Of a DNA stretch of 64,000 nt, positions 25,393 to 34,791 are shown piece by piece. The position numbers and the translations under genes were made by a program. This stretch comes from Acidobacteriota bacterium (GTDB taxonomy: Bacteria > Acidobacteriota > Thermoanaerobaculia > Multivoradales > J023). Below the pieces are notes generated by a model. The model saw nothing but the letters and a program-made list of their open reading frames with translations, searched no databases and was not told where the DNA came from. How positions within the stretch are numbered: position 1 is the stretch's first letter; each line of letters starts with the position of its first letter. Location of the stretch: assembly GCA_029263315.1 (NCBI GenBank), contig JAJCXR010000053.1, forward strand, positions 310,001 to 374,000, written 5' to 3'.

Positions 25393-27279
25393 ATGCTCAG
25401 TTATACATCGATCCCCCAAGAGACTCTGCCCCAGAACCTTGCCGCAAGCCGTCCGTCTCGGTCCGCAACCGGGGACCCGCGACGGCGTCGGCGGGCTCGA
25501 AATTATGCCCCCTGGCTGAGCGCCGTTTGCCTGGCCCTGGCCCTGGTCGGCGGCCTGCAAGCGTCCACCGCCGCCACCGACGAAGGCCAGCCGCCAACCT
25601 TGGAAGGACAAGCCGCCGGCCAAAATGCAGCCGAGAAGGCGGACCGTTGGTACAGCTTGGACTCCGAGCTCTTTCCGGTGCCCGATGAGCTGCGTCCCAA
25701 TATCGATTTCTGGACTCGGGTCTACGCCCAGTACGACAACGACACCCTCCTGCTGCACGACGAGCGCTATTTGCAAGTGATTTACGCCGCCATCGACCTC
25801 TCCGAGCTGTTGGACAGCCCGTTGTCGGCCAGCGAAAAAGCGCACCGACGGCGGTTGGAGATCCGCAAGGTCGAGGCCAAGTATCAAAGCATTTTGGAGG
25901 ATCTGGCAGCCGGCCGCGACCCCGAGAGCCATGTCGAGGAGCACGCCCGCGTCGAGGCGATGTTCGCCACCGTTCCCGGCGATGCCAGCAAATACCGAGC
26001 CGCCTTGGGTCGACTTCGCACTCAGACCTGTCTGCGCAATCGATTTGCCGAAGCCATCGAGCGCTCCGGCAAATATTTAGACTCCTTTGAGCAGATCTTC
26101 GCCGCCCGCGGTTTGCCCACCGAGCTGACGCGCCTCCCCTTCGTCGAATCCCTCTTTCAGTGGCAGGCCCGCTCCTCCGCCAGCGCCGGAGGCATCTGGC
26201 AATTCATGCCTTCGACGGCGCGCCTCTATATGGCCATCGAGCTTGAGTATGACGAGCGCTTCGATCCTCTGCGGGCCACCGAGGCGGCGGCCGAGCTGTT
26301 GAGCGAGAACTACAATGCCCTGGAAACCTGGCCCTTGGCCATCACCGCCTACAACCATGGCCGTTACGGCATGCAACGGGCGGTTCGGCGGCTGGGTACC
26401 CGGGACCTGGGCCGCATCACCGAAGAGTACAGCTCCCGAACCTTTGGTTTCGCCTCACGCAACTTTTACAGCGAATTTGTCGCCGCCGCTCTGGTTTATG
26501 CCAATCGCCATCATCACTTCCCCGATATCGAGCCCTCTGCCCCCCACCAGATCGACAACTTCGTCGCCGACCGTTATGTCGACGTCCAGCAACTGACGTA
26601 CCACGCCAAGGTCGACCTCGACTCGATCATGGAGCTCAATCCGGCCTTCTCCCGTCAGATCTGGAGCGGCGATCTCTACCTGCCCAAGAATTACGCCCTG
26701 CGGGTGCCGGCCCAGCAAAAACAGGCCTTCGACGCCGCCTACGCCCGTCTCGACGGCCAGTACACCTCGGCCCATCAAGTGGGTTTCCATCACATGGTGC
26801 GGCCCGGCGACACCTTGGGCAAGATCGCCGGCAAATACGGCTCGTCGATTCGGGCGGTGCAACAGGCCAATCGGCTGTCGAGCCCCAACCGGATCCGGGT
26901 CGGCCAGAAACTGTTGATTCCGCCCCCCAAAGGGGGCAAGGCCAGGAACCATCGGCCGGCCGTCGCCGCGGCCAGCCAAGCCGCCAACGGCACCTATGTG
27001 GTACGACCCGGCGACACCCTGTCGTCGATCGCCCGACGCTTTGGCACCACCTCGACGAGACTGATGGCCGATAACGGGCTGTCGAGCCCCCATCGCATCG
27101 CCGTCGGCCAAAGGTTGCGCCTGGCGTCCTCCGGCAGCACCACCCACGTGGTACGCCGAGGTGAGACCCTGGCCTCCATCGCCAAGCGCTACGGCACCAG
27201 CGTCAGGGCCTTGCAACGGGCCAACCGCATTCCCAATCACATCATTCGGCCCCGGCAAGTGCTGCGCATACCGAATTGA
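25393..27279 (+). CDS. MltD-like lytic transglycosylase with three LysM domains
   Basis: The 628-residue protein has a long basic N-region and a hydrophobic stretch (SAVCLALALVGGL, about residues 38-52), then a helical region. The SLT domain has catalytic Glu252 in LPFVESLFQWQA, followed by SASAGGIWQFMPSTA and ITAYNHG. Three LysM peptidoglycan-binding modules occupy about 467-511, 533-576 and 584-628, each starting VRPGDTL or VRRGETL. It cleaves peptidoglycan strands non-hydrolytically in the periplasm during growth or division. A much longer open frame reaches back to 24052, but that part is antisense to the rhodanese. I used the ATG at 25393, which has GGAAAGG about 14 bases upstream; a later start is possible. 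Confidence 0.9.
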   Translation: MLSYTSIPQETLPQNLAASRPSRSATGDPRRRRRARNYAPWLSAVCLALALVGGLQASTAATDEGQPPTLEGQAAGQNAAEKADRWYSLDSELFPVPDELRPNIDFWTRVYAQYDNDTLLLHDERYLQVIYAAIDLSELLDSPLSASEKAHRRRLEIRKVEAKYQSILEDLAAGRDPESHVEEHARVEAMFATVPGDASKYRAALGRLRTQTCLRNRFAEAIERSGKYLDSFEQIFAARGLPTELTRLPFVESLFQWQARSSASAGGIWQFMPSTARLYMAIELEYDERFDPLRATEAAAELLSENYNALETWPLAITAYNHGRYGMQRAVRRLGTRDLGRITEEYSSRTFGFASRNFYSEFVAAALVYANRHHHFPDIEPSAPHQIDNFVADRYVDVQQLTYHAKVDLDSIMELNPAFSRQIWSGDLYLPKNYALRVPAQQKQAFDAAYARLDGQYTSAHQVGFHHMVRPGDTLGKIAGKYGSSIRAVQQANRLSSPNRIRVGQKLLIPPPKGGKARNHRPAVAAASQAANGTYVVRPGDTLSSIARRFGTTSTRLMADNGLSSPHRIAVGQRLRLASSGSTTHVVRRGETLASIAKRYGTSVRALQRANRIPNHIIRPRQVLRIPN

Positions 27280-27397
27280 TGGCTGATCGCGACATGCCGA
27301 GGGCGCAGCGCCGCAGCGGCCGATGAAACCCCGAGGGGCGGAACCCTTGGCCTGAGCTTTCCGTTGCGGACGGGTCGATACAACTCAGGAGTGTACG

Positions 27398-27808
27398 ATG
27401 GCAGTGGAAATCACAGGTTCCTATCTCGGTGGGCTCAATGTGGAGCTCACCCATGGCCCCTCCGGCCGCACCTTGCGCACCGCGGCGCCGGTGGACAATC
27501 AGGGCGACGGTAGCTCCTTCTCCCCCACCGATCTAGTGGCCGCCGCTTTGGGGTCTTGCATGCTGTCGATCATGGGAATCGTCGGCCAGCGGGACGGCAT
27601 CGATTTGAGCCGCTTGGCCTTTCGGATCGAAAAGCACATGCAGGCGACTCCGCGCCGCATCGCCTCCCTACCTATCCGGATCACCATGCCCCCGAGACTG
27701 GCTGCGGAGCAACGGAAAAAGCTGGAACGGGCGGCCCTGACCTGCCCGGTACACCGCAGTCTGCTGCCGGACATCCGTATCGAGACCATCTTCGAGTATC
27801 CCGACTGA
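27398..27808 (+). CDS. OsmC/Ohr-family peroxidase-like protein
   Basis: This 136-residue protein shows the OsmC fold pattern: FSPTDLVAAALGSCMLSIMG with Cys54 and LTCPVHRSL with Cys116. These are the two redox cysteines that reduce organic hydroperoxides in OsmC/Ohr proteins. It is probably a cytoplasmic stress protein. AGGAG lies 7 bases before the ATG. The 118 bp before it hold nothing recognisable, and 27809-28054 after it is non-coding. Confidence 0.9.
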   Translation: MAVEITGSYLGGLNVELTHGPSGRTLRTAAPVDNQGDGSSFSPTDLVAAALGSCMLSIMGIVGQRDGIDLSRLAFRIEKHMQATPRRIASLPIRITMPPRLAAEQRKKLERAALTCPVHRSLLPDIRIETIFEYPD

Positions 27809-28054
27809 GGAGGGCAGGCATCTCGAGGGTCCGATGGTGAATTGCACGGTGGTGCTCAAGCGGGCCGAACTATTGCTCAACACCACCGATTTGGAGAGCG
27901 ATGTGCCCAGCAGCTCAAGAAGCATCGAATCCATCACGCCCAGCCGGCGGATTCGGTGGGGGGCACCTCATCTTCCTGATAGGATCTGCACAATTATGGC
28001 AGAAGAGCATTTTTGATCTTTCCACCTCGCCTCCCACCACGATCTGAGCACACC

Positions 28055-28642
28055 ATGGAAGAACAAAGCGACAGTACGATCACCCGCCTCCTCCACGAGT
28101 GGCACCGGGGTGACGAAAGCGCCATCGAAGAGGTCATGCCGAGGGTCTACGAAGAGCTTCACCGCTTGGCCAACCACTACTTTCGGGCCGAGCGACCGGG
28201 TCACACCCTGCAGGCCACGGCGATCCTCAACGAAGCGCTGTTGCGCCTGGTGGAGCGCCAGGACATCGACTGGCAGAACGGCGCCCAATTCATCGGCATC
28301 GCAGCCCGCATGATGCGCCGCCTGCTGGTGGACCATGCCCGTGAGCGCCGGGCCTTGAAGCGGGGTGGACCGGAACCTGCCCTCTCCCTGGCCGAGGTCG
28401 CCGATCTGCAATCTAACCATCGAACACCCGATCTCGAAGCCCTCGACGCCGCCCTGGAAAAGCTGCAAAAACTGGATCCTGACAAGGTGCGGATCATCGA
28501 GCTGCGTTTCTTCGGCGGCCTGACCAACGTCGAAATCGCTCAATACACGGGGGTCTCCGAGGCCACCGTGGTACGTCAGTGGCGCCGCGCCAAGGCTTGG
28601 CTGTTCGGCGAGCTGAAGGAGGATCTCGGCATTGCAGGCTGA
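28055..28642 (+). CDS. ECF-type RNA polymerase sigma factor (acidobacterial/planctomycete type)
   Basis: The 195-residue protein has sigma region 2 (VMPRVYEELHRLANHYFRAERPG...ATAILNEALLRL) and region 4 (LRFFGGLTNVEIAQYTGVSEATVVRQWRRAKAWL), with the intervening IAARMMRRLLVDHARERRALKRGG block typical of the ECF subgroup found beside serine/threonine kinases. The ATG at 28055 is preferred over an upstream start that adds 14 unlike residues. It overlaps the next kinase gene by 11 bp, so its activity is likely linked to kinase signalling rather than to a membrane anti-sigma factor; none is seen. Confidence 0.92.
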   Translation: MEEQSDSTITRLLHEWHRGDESAIEEVMPRVYEELHRLANHYFRAERPGHTLQATAILNEALLRLVERQDIDWQNGAQFIGIAARMMRRLLVDHARERRALKRGGPEPALSLAEVADLQSNHRTPDLEALDAALEKLQKLDPDKVRIIELRFFGGLTNVEIAQYTGVSEATVVRQWRRAKAWLFGELKEDLGIAG

Positions 28643-30788
28643 GCGTTATCGCCGCATGGACGCCATCTTCGAGGCGGCCCTGGATTTGCCGCCGGGAGAA
28701 CGGACGGCCTTCCTCGATACCGCCTGCGGCGAGGACCGAGAGCTACGTCAATCGATCGATCGCTTGCTGGCCCTCGACGAAGAAGCCGCCGACTTCATGG
28801 CCGAGCCTTTGCGACCACCGCCGGACCTGGGCTCTGAGCCGGAGTTGGAGGATCTAGGCGGCCAGCGTTTCGGCCCCTATCTCTTGCTACGCCGGCTAGG
28901 ACACGGTGGCATGGGCTCCATCTACCTGGCCGAACGACAGGACGAATACCACCAACAGGTGGCCGTCAAGGTCATGCACCGGGCCTTCATCAGCGAAGAG
29001 ATGCAGTTGCGTTTCCGCACCGAGCGGCAGGCGCTGGCAAGGCTGGAGCATCCGAATATCGCCCGCCTCTACGATGGGGGCACCAGCGAGGAGGGCTTGC
29101 CCTATCTGGTCATGGAGCTCATCGACGGCTCCCCCATCGACCGCTACTGTGACCGCCAGCGCCTCACCGTCGCTCGGCGTCTCCGCCTCTTTCAAGCCCT
29201 GTGCTCCGGTGTCGACCATGCCCATCGCAATCTGCTGGTGCACCGCGATATCAAACCGACCAACGTCTTGGTCACCGCCAACGGTACCCCCAAGCTGCTG
29301 GATTTCGGCATCGCCAAGCTCTTGGGACCCATCCGGCTCGGCGACGAGACGCTGGAAACGGATATGCAGCCGATGACCCCGGGCTATGCCAGCCCGGAAC
29401 AGATTCTGGGCCAGGGCATCACCACCGCCAGCGACGTCTACTCCCTCGGCGTCTTGCTCTACGAGCTGCTTTCCGGTCGGCGCCCGTATCGACTCACCGC
29501 TGAGGTCCCGCTCATCGAAGTGCGTCGCAGCATCTTGACGGAGCCCCTCACCCCCCCGAGCCAGCGGATTCTCGAGCCGACGGACTCCCGCGGTCGACCG
29601 GTGGACCCGGTGGAGCTGGCACGGCAGAGGGGCACCGATCCCAAAGAGCTGCGCCGCTGCTTGCAAGGCGACCTCGATCACATCGTGATGAAGGCGATGC
29701 ACAAGGAGCCTGAGAAACGTTATGCCTCGGCGGAGGATCTGGCGCAGGACATCCAGTCCTATTTCTCCGGGCGACCGATCGAAGCCATGGCCGATGACTG
29801 GCCCTATCTGGCCGGCAAATTCCTGCAGCGACATTATCTCGGCTGCATCGCGGCGGCCATTCTTTTGCTCCTCATCGGCGCTTCCTTTGTGGCCATTCAC
29901 CAGCAGGGACTCCAGGCCGCCTCGGAGCGCAACAAGGCCAGGGCCGCCACCCGCTTTCTGCTCGAGCTCTTCGAGATACCCAGCCCCGACGATGCCATCG
30001 CCAACTCCTACACCACGGACCAACTGCTCAGCTTGGGGGCTGAGCGCATGCGCTTGGAGATCGAGAACGAGGCTCCTCCCATGCGGGCCAATCTATTGCT
30101 CACCATGGGGCATGTGGAGAGCCTGCTGGGCCGCGACGAAGAGGCCAAGGCATTGCTTCAGGAGGCCCTGGACCTCCATGCAGCTAACCCTGCCCTGTCC
30201 GCCAGCGAGGAGGTGGAAGCCTTGACCCTGCTGGCCGATATCCATCGTCGGCAGCAACGCTTCGAGGCCGCCCAGGAGCTCTATCGCCAAGCCCTAGCGG
30301 CCCATCCTCGGGGGCCACGAAGCGCCGAGCTCGGGCCCGCGACAGCGCTCATCTGGCAAGGTCAGGCCGCCCTCATGGCGCACCGCGGCGATAGCGAAAC
30401 AGCATCCAAGCTGTTGCTTCAGAGTCTAGCCGTCTACGACAACCTCGACGGCGGTCAAGCCGCTAGAGCCAAGGCCCGCTGTCAGCTTCGACTGGCCACC
30501 CTGCGCAGCCGACAGCAGCGCTATGACGAAGCCCTGAAGCTCTACACCCAAAGCCTCGAAACCTTCTCCCGGTTGCTCGGCGACCTACATCCGGAGACCG
30601 TCGACGCCATGCAGGGTTTGGCCGACCTACACCTACAGCGGGGGGACGCCGCAACTTTCCTGCGCTGGCAGCGGGAAGTCTTGGCGGCCAAGGAACGCTT
30701 CTGGGGCAGCGATCATCCGCAAGCCGAAGCCGCCAGGGCGATGTTGGTTTCGGTCTCCTCCAACCTCCAGTCTGCGAACGTCCGATGA
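28632..30788 (+). CDS. Membrane serine/threonine protein kinase with extracytoplasmic TPR region (paralogue 1)
   Basis: The 718-residue protein starts at a TTG with GGAGGA about 9 bases upstream. Residues 1-70 are a helical lead. The kinase domain (about 80-365) has LGHGGMGSIYLAER, Lys113 in VAVKVM, HRDIKPTN with Asp206, and DFGIAK, then ASPEQILG. A membrane helix (GCIAAAILLLLIGASFVAI) lies near 404-423, and the C-terminal 290 residues are TPR-like helical repeats outside the membrane. It should phosphorylate Ser/Thr on cytoplasmic targets, with the TPR part as sensor or scaffold. It overlaps the sigma factor gene and precedes a second similar kinase by 33 bp. Confidence 0.92.
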   Translation: MQAERYRRMDAIFEAALDLPPGERTAFLDTACGEDRELRQSIDRLLALDEEAADFMAEPLRPPPDLGSEPELEDLGGQRFGPYLLLRRLGHGGMGSIYLAERQDEYHQQVAVKVMHRAFISEEMQLRFRTERQALARLEHPNIARLYDGGTSEEGLPYLVMELIDGSPIDRYCDRQRLTVARRLRLFQALCSGVDHAHRNLLVHRDIKPTNVLVTANGTPKLLDFGIAKLLGPIRLGDETLETDMQPMTPGYASPEQILGQGITTASDVYSLGVLLYELLSGRRPYRLTAEVPLIEVRRSILTEPLTPPSQRILEPTDSRGRPVDPVELARQRGTDPKELRRCLQGDLDHIVMKAMHKEPEKRYASAEDLAQDIQSYFSGRPIEAMADDWPYLAGKFLQRHYLGCIAAAILLLLIGASFVAIHQQGLQAASERNKARAATRFLLELFEIPSPDDAIANSYTTDQLLSLGAERMRLEIENEAPPMRANLLLTMGHVESLLGRDEEAKALLQEALDLHAANPALSASEEVEALTLLADIHRRQQRFEAAQELYRQALAAHPRGPRSAELGPATALIWQGQAALMAHRGDSETASKLLLQSLAVYDNLDGGQAARAKARCQLRLATLRSRQQRYDEALKLYTQSLETFSRLLGDLHPETVDAMQGLADLHLQRGDAATFLRWQREVLAAKERFWGSDHPQAEAARAMLVSVSSNLQSANVR

Positions 30789-30821
30789 TCACCCGCGGAC
30801 GGTAAAGGCGGCCCAACGATC

Positions 30822-33389
30822 ATGCCCTCGTCGAGCTCCAAAGGCAGCGCTCCCGAAGCCATGGACACGGCGTCCGCCGATGCGCTGAGCAACCAGCGGT
30901 TCGGCGCCTACCGGATCGTCCGCTTGATCGGTCAAGGCGGAATGGGGCAGGTCTACCTGGCCGAGCGGGATGACTCCTATCGGCAGCAAGTGGCCATCAA
31001 GGTGCTTCGCCGTGGCCTTGACAGCGAAGAGATGCGCTGGCGTTTCCGTCGCGAAAGGCAAATTCTGGCTGGCCTCGAGCATCCTTTCATCGCCCGTCTC
31101 TACGATGGCGGCGGAACCGAGGACGGGCGCCCCTACTTGGTGATGGAAAAGGTCGAAGGCAGCCCCATCGACCGTCACTGCGACGATCGTCGACTGAGCA
31201 TCGAGCAGCGGCTGCGCCTGTTCGCCAAGGTGTGTCAGGCGGTCGCCTTCGCCCATCGCAATCTGCTGGTGCACCGCGACTTGAAACCCAACAACATCCT
31301 GGTCCGCGACGACGGCACCCCCAAGCTGCTGGACTTTGGCATCGCCAAGCCCCTTTCTCCCCTTGCCGATTCGCCCCAGACGGTGCCCCACCAAGGTCCC
31401 TTGACCCCCGGTTATGCCAGCCCCGAGCAACTGCTCGGCGGCGACATCACAACGGCCAGCGACGTCTACTCCCTGGGCATCCTGCTGCATTGCTTGTTGC
31501 TCGGACAAGCTCCGGCGCGGCGCGCCGGGGACTTGCTGGCGGGCCGCCCCATAACCTCGCCGAGCAGTTTCCTGCGGACCGCCGCCAGCGAAGATCTGGC
31601 TCAGCGGGCGATCCTCCGCCGCACCGATGGCGAAGGGCTCGCACGCCGGCTGAGGGGTGATCTGGACCGCATCGTCCTGAGGGCTCTGGATCACCAACCG
31701 AGCCGCCGCTATCCCTCCGCCCTGGAGCTGGCGCGGGACGTCGAGCGTTACCTGGCCGGCTACCCGATCGCCAGCCGGCACCACAAACTGTCCGACGCGG
31801 TCGCCAAATTCTTCCATCGCCATCGCCAAATCTCGCTGATCGCCGGCGGCATCCTGGTGGTCTTGCTGGCCTCCCTGTGGCGCGTCGAATCCTCCCGTCG
31901 CGAGGTGGACCGGGAGCGTCAACGCACGCAAGAGGTGCGACGTTTCCTCATTCAGATCTTCGACACCGGCAGGGACACCCCGTCCCGCCCCGCCATCGCT
32001 CCGCTCCAACTACTGCAGCTGTCTCGGCAACGTCTGGAAGGCCTCGAGGAGATCGATGACCAGGTCGAGATCGCCCTGAGGCATGATCTCGGACAGATCT
32101 ACCACCGGCTGTCGCACCACGACGAGGCGCTGCAGCTGATCAGCCAGGCACTGGTGGCCCACCGCCAAGTGCACGGCGACGGCAGTGTCGAGGCGGCTCC
32201 ACTGCTCATCGACCTGGCTCGTGTCGAGCACAGGAAAGGGCAGCTACCGGCGGCGGAAATGCATTTTCTGGAAGCCCTGGATCTGGCCTCCGACGGGTGG
32301 CGCAACCGTCACCGCAAACGCCGGGCCGCCGAGACCATCGCCGATGCCCACTATGGTCTGTCGTCCATCCGCTGGGACCAAGGCAACCTGGAGGAGAGCG
32401 AAGCGCTGATGCGCCGCACCTTGGACCTGCGGCGACAGCTCTACGCCGCTCCCCACCGCAAGATCATCGACCCCACCTCCGACTTGGCGACCCTGTTGAT
32501 CGGCGCCCAACGCTTCGACGAAGGCGAGGTGCTGCTGCGGGAAGCCATGGAGATGAGGCGCCAAAGCCTCGGCGAGCACCATCCGAGCATGTTCTACAGC
32601 CGTGACAGCCTCGCCCTCCTGCACTTCAAGCGGCGACAGCTGGAGCAGGCGGAGACCGTCTACCGTGGCACCCTCGAGCTGCAAAAGGCGATGCTGCCCG
32701 ATGATCATCCCTATGTGCGCCATACCAGGCGTCACCTGGCGCGCACCCTACTGATGGCCGGCAGGCTCGACGAAGCCTTCGAGTTATTGCAGGGGGTGTT
32801 GGACGATGAGCGCCAACCCGGCAAGGACGGACGCCTGGTCGAAACGCTGCAACTCATGGGCAGGGTGCTCTCGGCCCAAGGCCAGCACGCCGAGGCGATC
32901 CACTTTCTGCAAGAGATCATCGAGACGGCGGATGAGAGCTCGTCGCGGCGCGAGATCGATCGCGGGCTCGCCTTTTACCACTTGGCACGGGCGGAGTCGG
33001 CCCTCGGCCGGGAGATCGCCGGCCAGCATTTTCGCCAGGCTCTGCACCACCTGGAAGCTTCACCCCACACCGATGCCAGCTACACCCACGAGGTTCGCCT
33101 GGCACTCGGCAACCATCTCCTGGAGCTCGATCGCCCCCGGGAAGCCCTGGCAGAAGTGGACACCATCCTGGCGGAGATGGACCAGACGCCACCCCACCAA
33201 GCCTGGCATCGACAGCTGGTCGTAGCCGTCAAGGCCGCCTGTTGGCTGCGCCTGGGGCGCCAGGGCGAAGCGGAGAGCATGCTGCGGCGCTCGCTGGAAG
33301 AGCTGACCCCGGTGTTGGGTGCGGAACATTCGACGACCGTCGAGATTCGCCGGCTGCTCGATGGCCTCGCCGAGCCGTCTCGGCTCTGA
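30822..33389 (+). CDS. Membrane serine/threonine protein kinase with TPR region (paralogue 2)
   Basis: This 855-residue paralogue of the preceding kinase has the domain at about 27-320: IGQGGMGQVYLAER, Lys60 in VAIKVL, HRDLKPNN with Asp153, DFGIAK and ASPEQLLG. A membrane helix (SLIAGGILVVLLASLW) follows near 338-353. The long C-terminal part has many TPRs with the LGEHHPSMFYSRDSLA type of kinesin-light-chain-like repeat. The first 26 residues are Ser/Ala-rich. It lacks the 70-residue N-terminal lead of paralogue 1. The gene ends 4 bp from the stop of the convergent GT-C gene. Confidence 0.92.
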   Translation: MPSSSSKGSAPEAMDTASADALSNQRFGAYRIVRLIGQGGMGQVYLAERDDSYRQQVAIKVLRRGLDSEEMRWRFRRERQILAGLEHPFIARLYDGGGTEDGRPYLVMEKVEGSPIDRHCDDRRLSIEQRLRLFAKVCQAVAFAHRNLLVHRDLKPNNILVRDDGTPKLLDFGIAKPLSPLADSPQTVPHQGPLTPGYASPEQLLGGDITTASDVYSLGILLHCLLLGQAPARRAGDLLAGRPITSPSSFLRTAASEDLAQRAILRRTDGEGLARRLRGDLDRIVLRALDHQPSRRYPSALELARDVERYLAGYPIASRHHKLSDAVAKFFHRHRQISLIAGGILVVLLASLWRVESSRREVDRERQRTQEVRRFLIQIFDTGRDTPSRPAIAPLQLLQLSRQRLEGLEEIDDQVEIALRHDLGQIYHRLSHHDEALQLISQALVAHRQVHGDGSVEAAPLLIDLARVEHRKGQLPAAEMHFLEALDLASDGWRNRHRKRRAAETIADAHYGLSSIRWDQGNLEESEALMRRTLDLRRQLYAAPHRKIIDPTSDLATLLIGAQRFDEGEVLLREAMEMRRQSLGEHHPSMFYSRDSLALLHFKRRQLEQAETVYRGTLELQKAMLPDDHPYVRHTRRHLARTLLMAGRLDEAFELLQGVLDDERQPGKDGRLVETLQLMGRVLSAQGQHAEAIHFLQEIIETADESSSRREIDRGLAFYHLARAESALGREIAGQHFRQALHHLEASPHTDASYTHEVRLALGNHLLELDRPREALAEVDTILAEMDQTPPHQAWHRQLVVAVKAACWLRLGRQGEAESMLRRSLEELTPVLGAEHSTTVEIRRLLDGLAEPSRL

Positions 33390-33393
33390 TGGC

Positions 33394-34791
33394 TCAGGGG
33401 GTCATTGCCAAATAAAGCGCCAGGCTCGTGCCGACGATGCCTGCCGCCCAACGCCGGCGGGACGGCCAGGTTCCCCGCGCCGGCGGACGCAAGACCCCGG
33501 GAAGCTGCCAACCCGCCAGCCTGTGGCGGCACCAAACCCAACCGCAGGTGGCGAACAGAATCAACCAGGGCATCATTTGAATGCGATAGCGGGATTTGAC
33601 GTGCAGGGCGAGGAAGATCACCAGGTTGTAGGCCAAGAAGGCGATGACAGCCCACAACCATGGCCGTTGCCGCGGCACGGTCACCACCATCCCGAGCCCG
33701 GCGAGCGCCAAAATGCCAGCGTAGAGGGCATAGCTCAGGCCCCGCGCCAAAGCGACCCTCGGATTTGGCATCACCGGGTAGCCGCGGCGCCCCTCGGCCA
33801 AAGCCCCACCGGGTAGCTGATCCGTGAAGTAGGTGTCGCGGTGCAGCAGACGGCGATATTGCTTCTGCAGCTGGTTCTTCAGCACCGGCAGGACCCCTTC
33901 GTCCGCCAGTTTTTGTCCGATCTTCTGCCGTAGCACGGCCTGCCGAGCCAAAAAGTCATCGCCGCTGGCCAGGAAAGTGCGGTATTCCCGTCCGGCGATG
34001 GCATCGACAAAGCTCCGATCCGAGGTATCTTCCAACCCCACCCAGAGATTGAACGCCGCGCTGTCGGAAAGGGTGAAGACTCCCACCCTCTGGGCGTTCC
34101 AGGCCATCAGGGGAAGGGTCACCAAGGCCAATCCCAAGCTTGCCCAGATCGCCGGGCGCCAAGCGAGGCGCTGCCAAGGGCTGCGGCCCTCGGGTTTCGC
34201 CACCACCGAGGTCGACGGCCACCCCACCGCCAACACCAGGACGGGCAGCCAAGGGGTGAGGAGCGCTTTGCTGGCGACGGCGGCCCCCAACAAAGCCCCA
34301 TAACCCAGCATCCACGGGACGCTCCGCCGCGGCCGGAGAAGGATAGCGACAGCCCCGAGCATCAGGGTCAAATGCAGCACTTCGGGCCAGAAGTAGTAGC
34401 CAAAAGCCACCATGGGCGGATAGGCCAAGAGCAGCAGCGGCGCCACATTGATCTCCGGCACGTCGCCCAGAAGATGCCGTGCCAGACGTCGCAGCAGCCA
34501 AGCGCTCAGCAGGAGCAAGCCCCCTTGGACGCAGGGTACGAGCCACCAGGTTCCCTGCCCCAAGGCAAAGAGGGCGGCCAAGAAAAAGATATACAGCGGC
34601 GGCCACAGGGGGCTCAAATCCGTGCTGCCGGTTTCCAAGAGCTGCAACGCCGCCCGCTGGTAGAGAACTTCATCCCCCAAGGGAGGGCGTCCCGGCTCCA
34701 TGCCCTCCAGCCCCGCGATGGCCAGTTGTACCGCCAGCACCACGAGGACTGCGAGCCAGAGCAGGGGGCGGCGACGGGAAACCCCTCTCAA
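33394..34791 (-). CDS. Polytopic GT-C-type glycosyltransferase
   Basis: The 465-residue protein has about ten hydrophobic segments. Its first extracytoplasmic loop contains PPLGDEVLYQRAA, whose Asp-Glu matches the catalytic acidic residue of GT-C enzymes (dolichyl-phosphate-mannose-protein mannosyltransferase or ArnT-like). It would transfer a sugar from a polyprenyl-phosphate carrier on the outer face of the inner membrane. The TTG start overlaps the stop of the sulfatase-like gene by 4 bp. With the GT2 gene this makes a tightly coupled three-gene unit, suggesting a role in surface-glycan building or modification. Confidence 0.82.
   Translation of the reverse strand: MRGVSRRRPLLWLAVLVVLAVQLAIAGLEGMEPGRPPLGDEVLYQRAALQLLETGSTDLSPLWPPLYIFFLAALFALGQGTWWLVPCVQGGLLLLSAWLLRRLARHLLGDVPEINVAPLLLLAYPPMVAFGYYFWPEVLHLTLMLGAVAILLRPRRSVPWMLGYGALLGAAVASKALLTPWLPVLVLAVGWPSTSVVAKPEGRSPWQRLAWRPAIWASLGLALVTLPLMAWNAQRVGVFTLSDSAAFNLWVGLEDTSDRSFVDAIAGREYRTFLASGDDFLARQAVLRQKIGQKLADEGVLPVLKNQLQKQYRRLLHRDTYFTDQLPGGALAEGRRGYPVMPNPRVALARGLSYALYAGILALAGLGMVVTVPRQRPWLWAVIAFLAYNLVIFLALHVKSRYRIQMMPWLILFATCGWVWCRHRLAGWQLPGVLRPPARGTWPSRRRWAAGIVGTSLALYLAMTP

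Noticed and set aside
27834..28016. 60-residue open frame before the sigma factor
   Set aside because: No ribosome site and no family resemblance; probably leader or spacer DNA.
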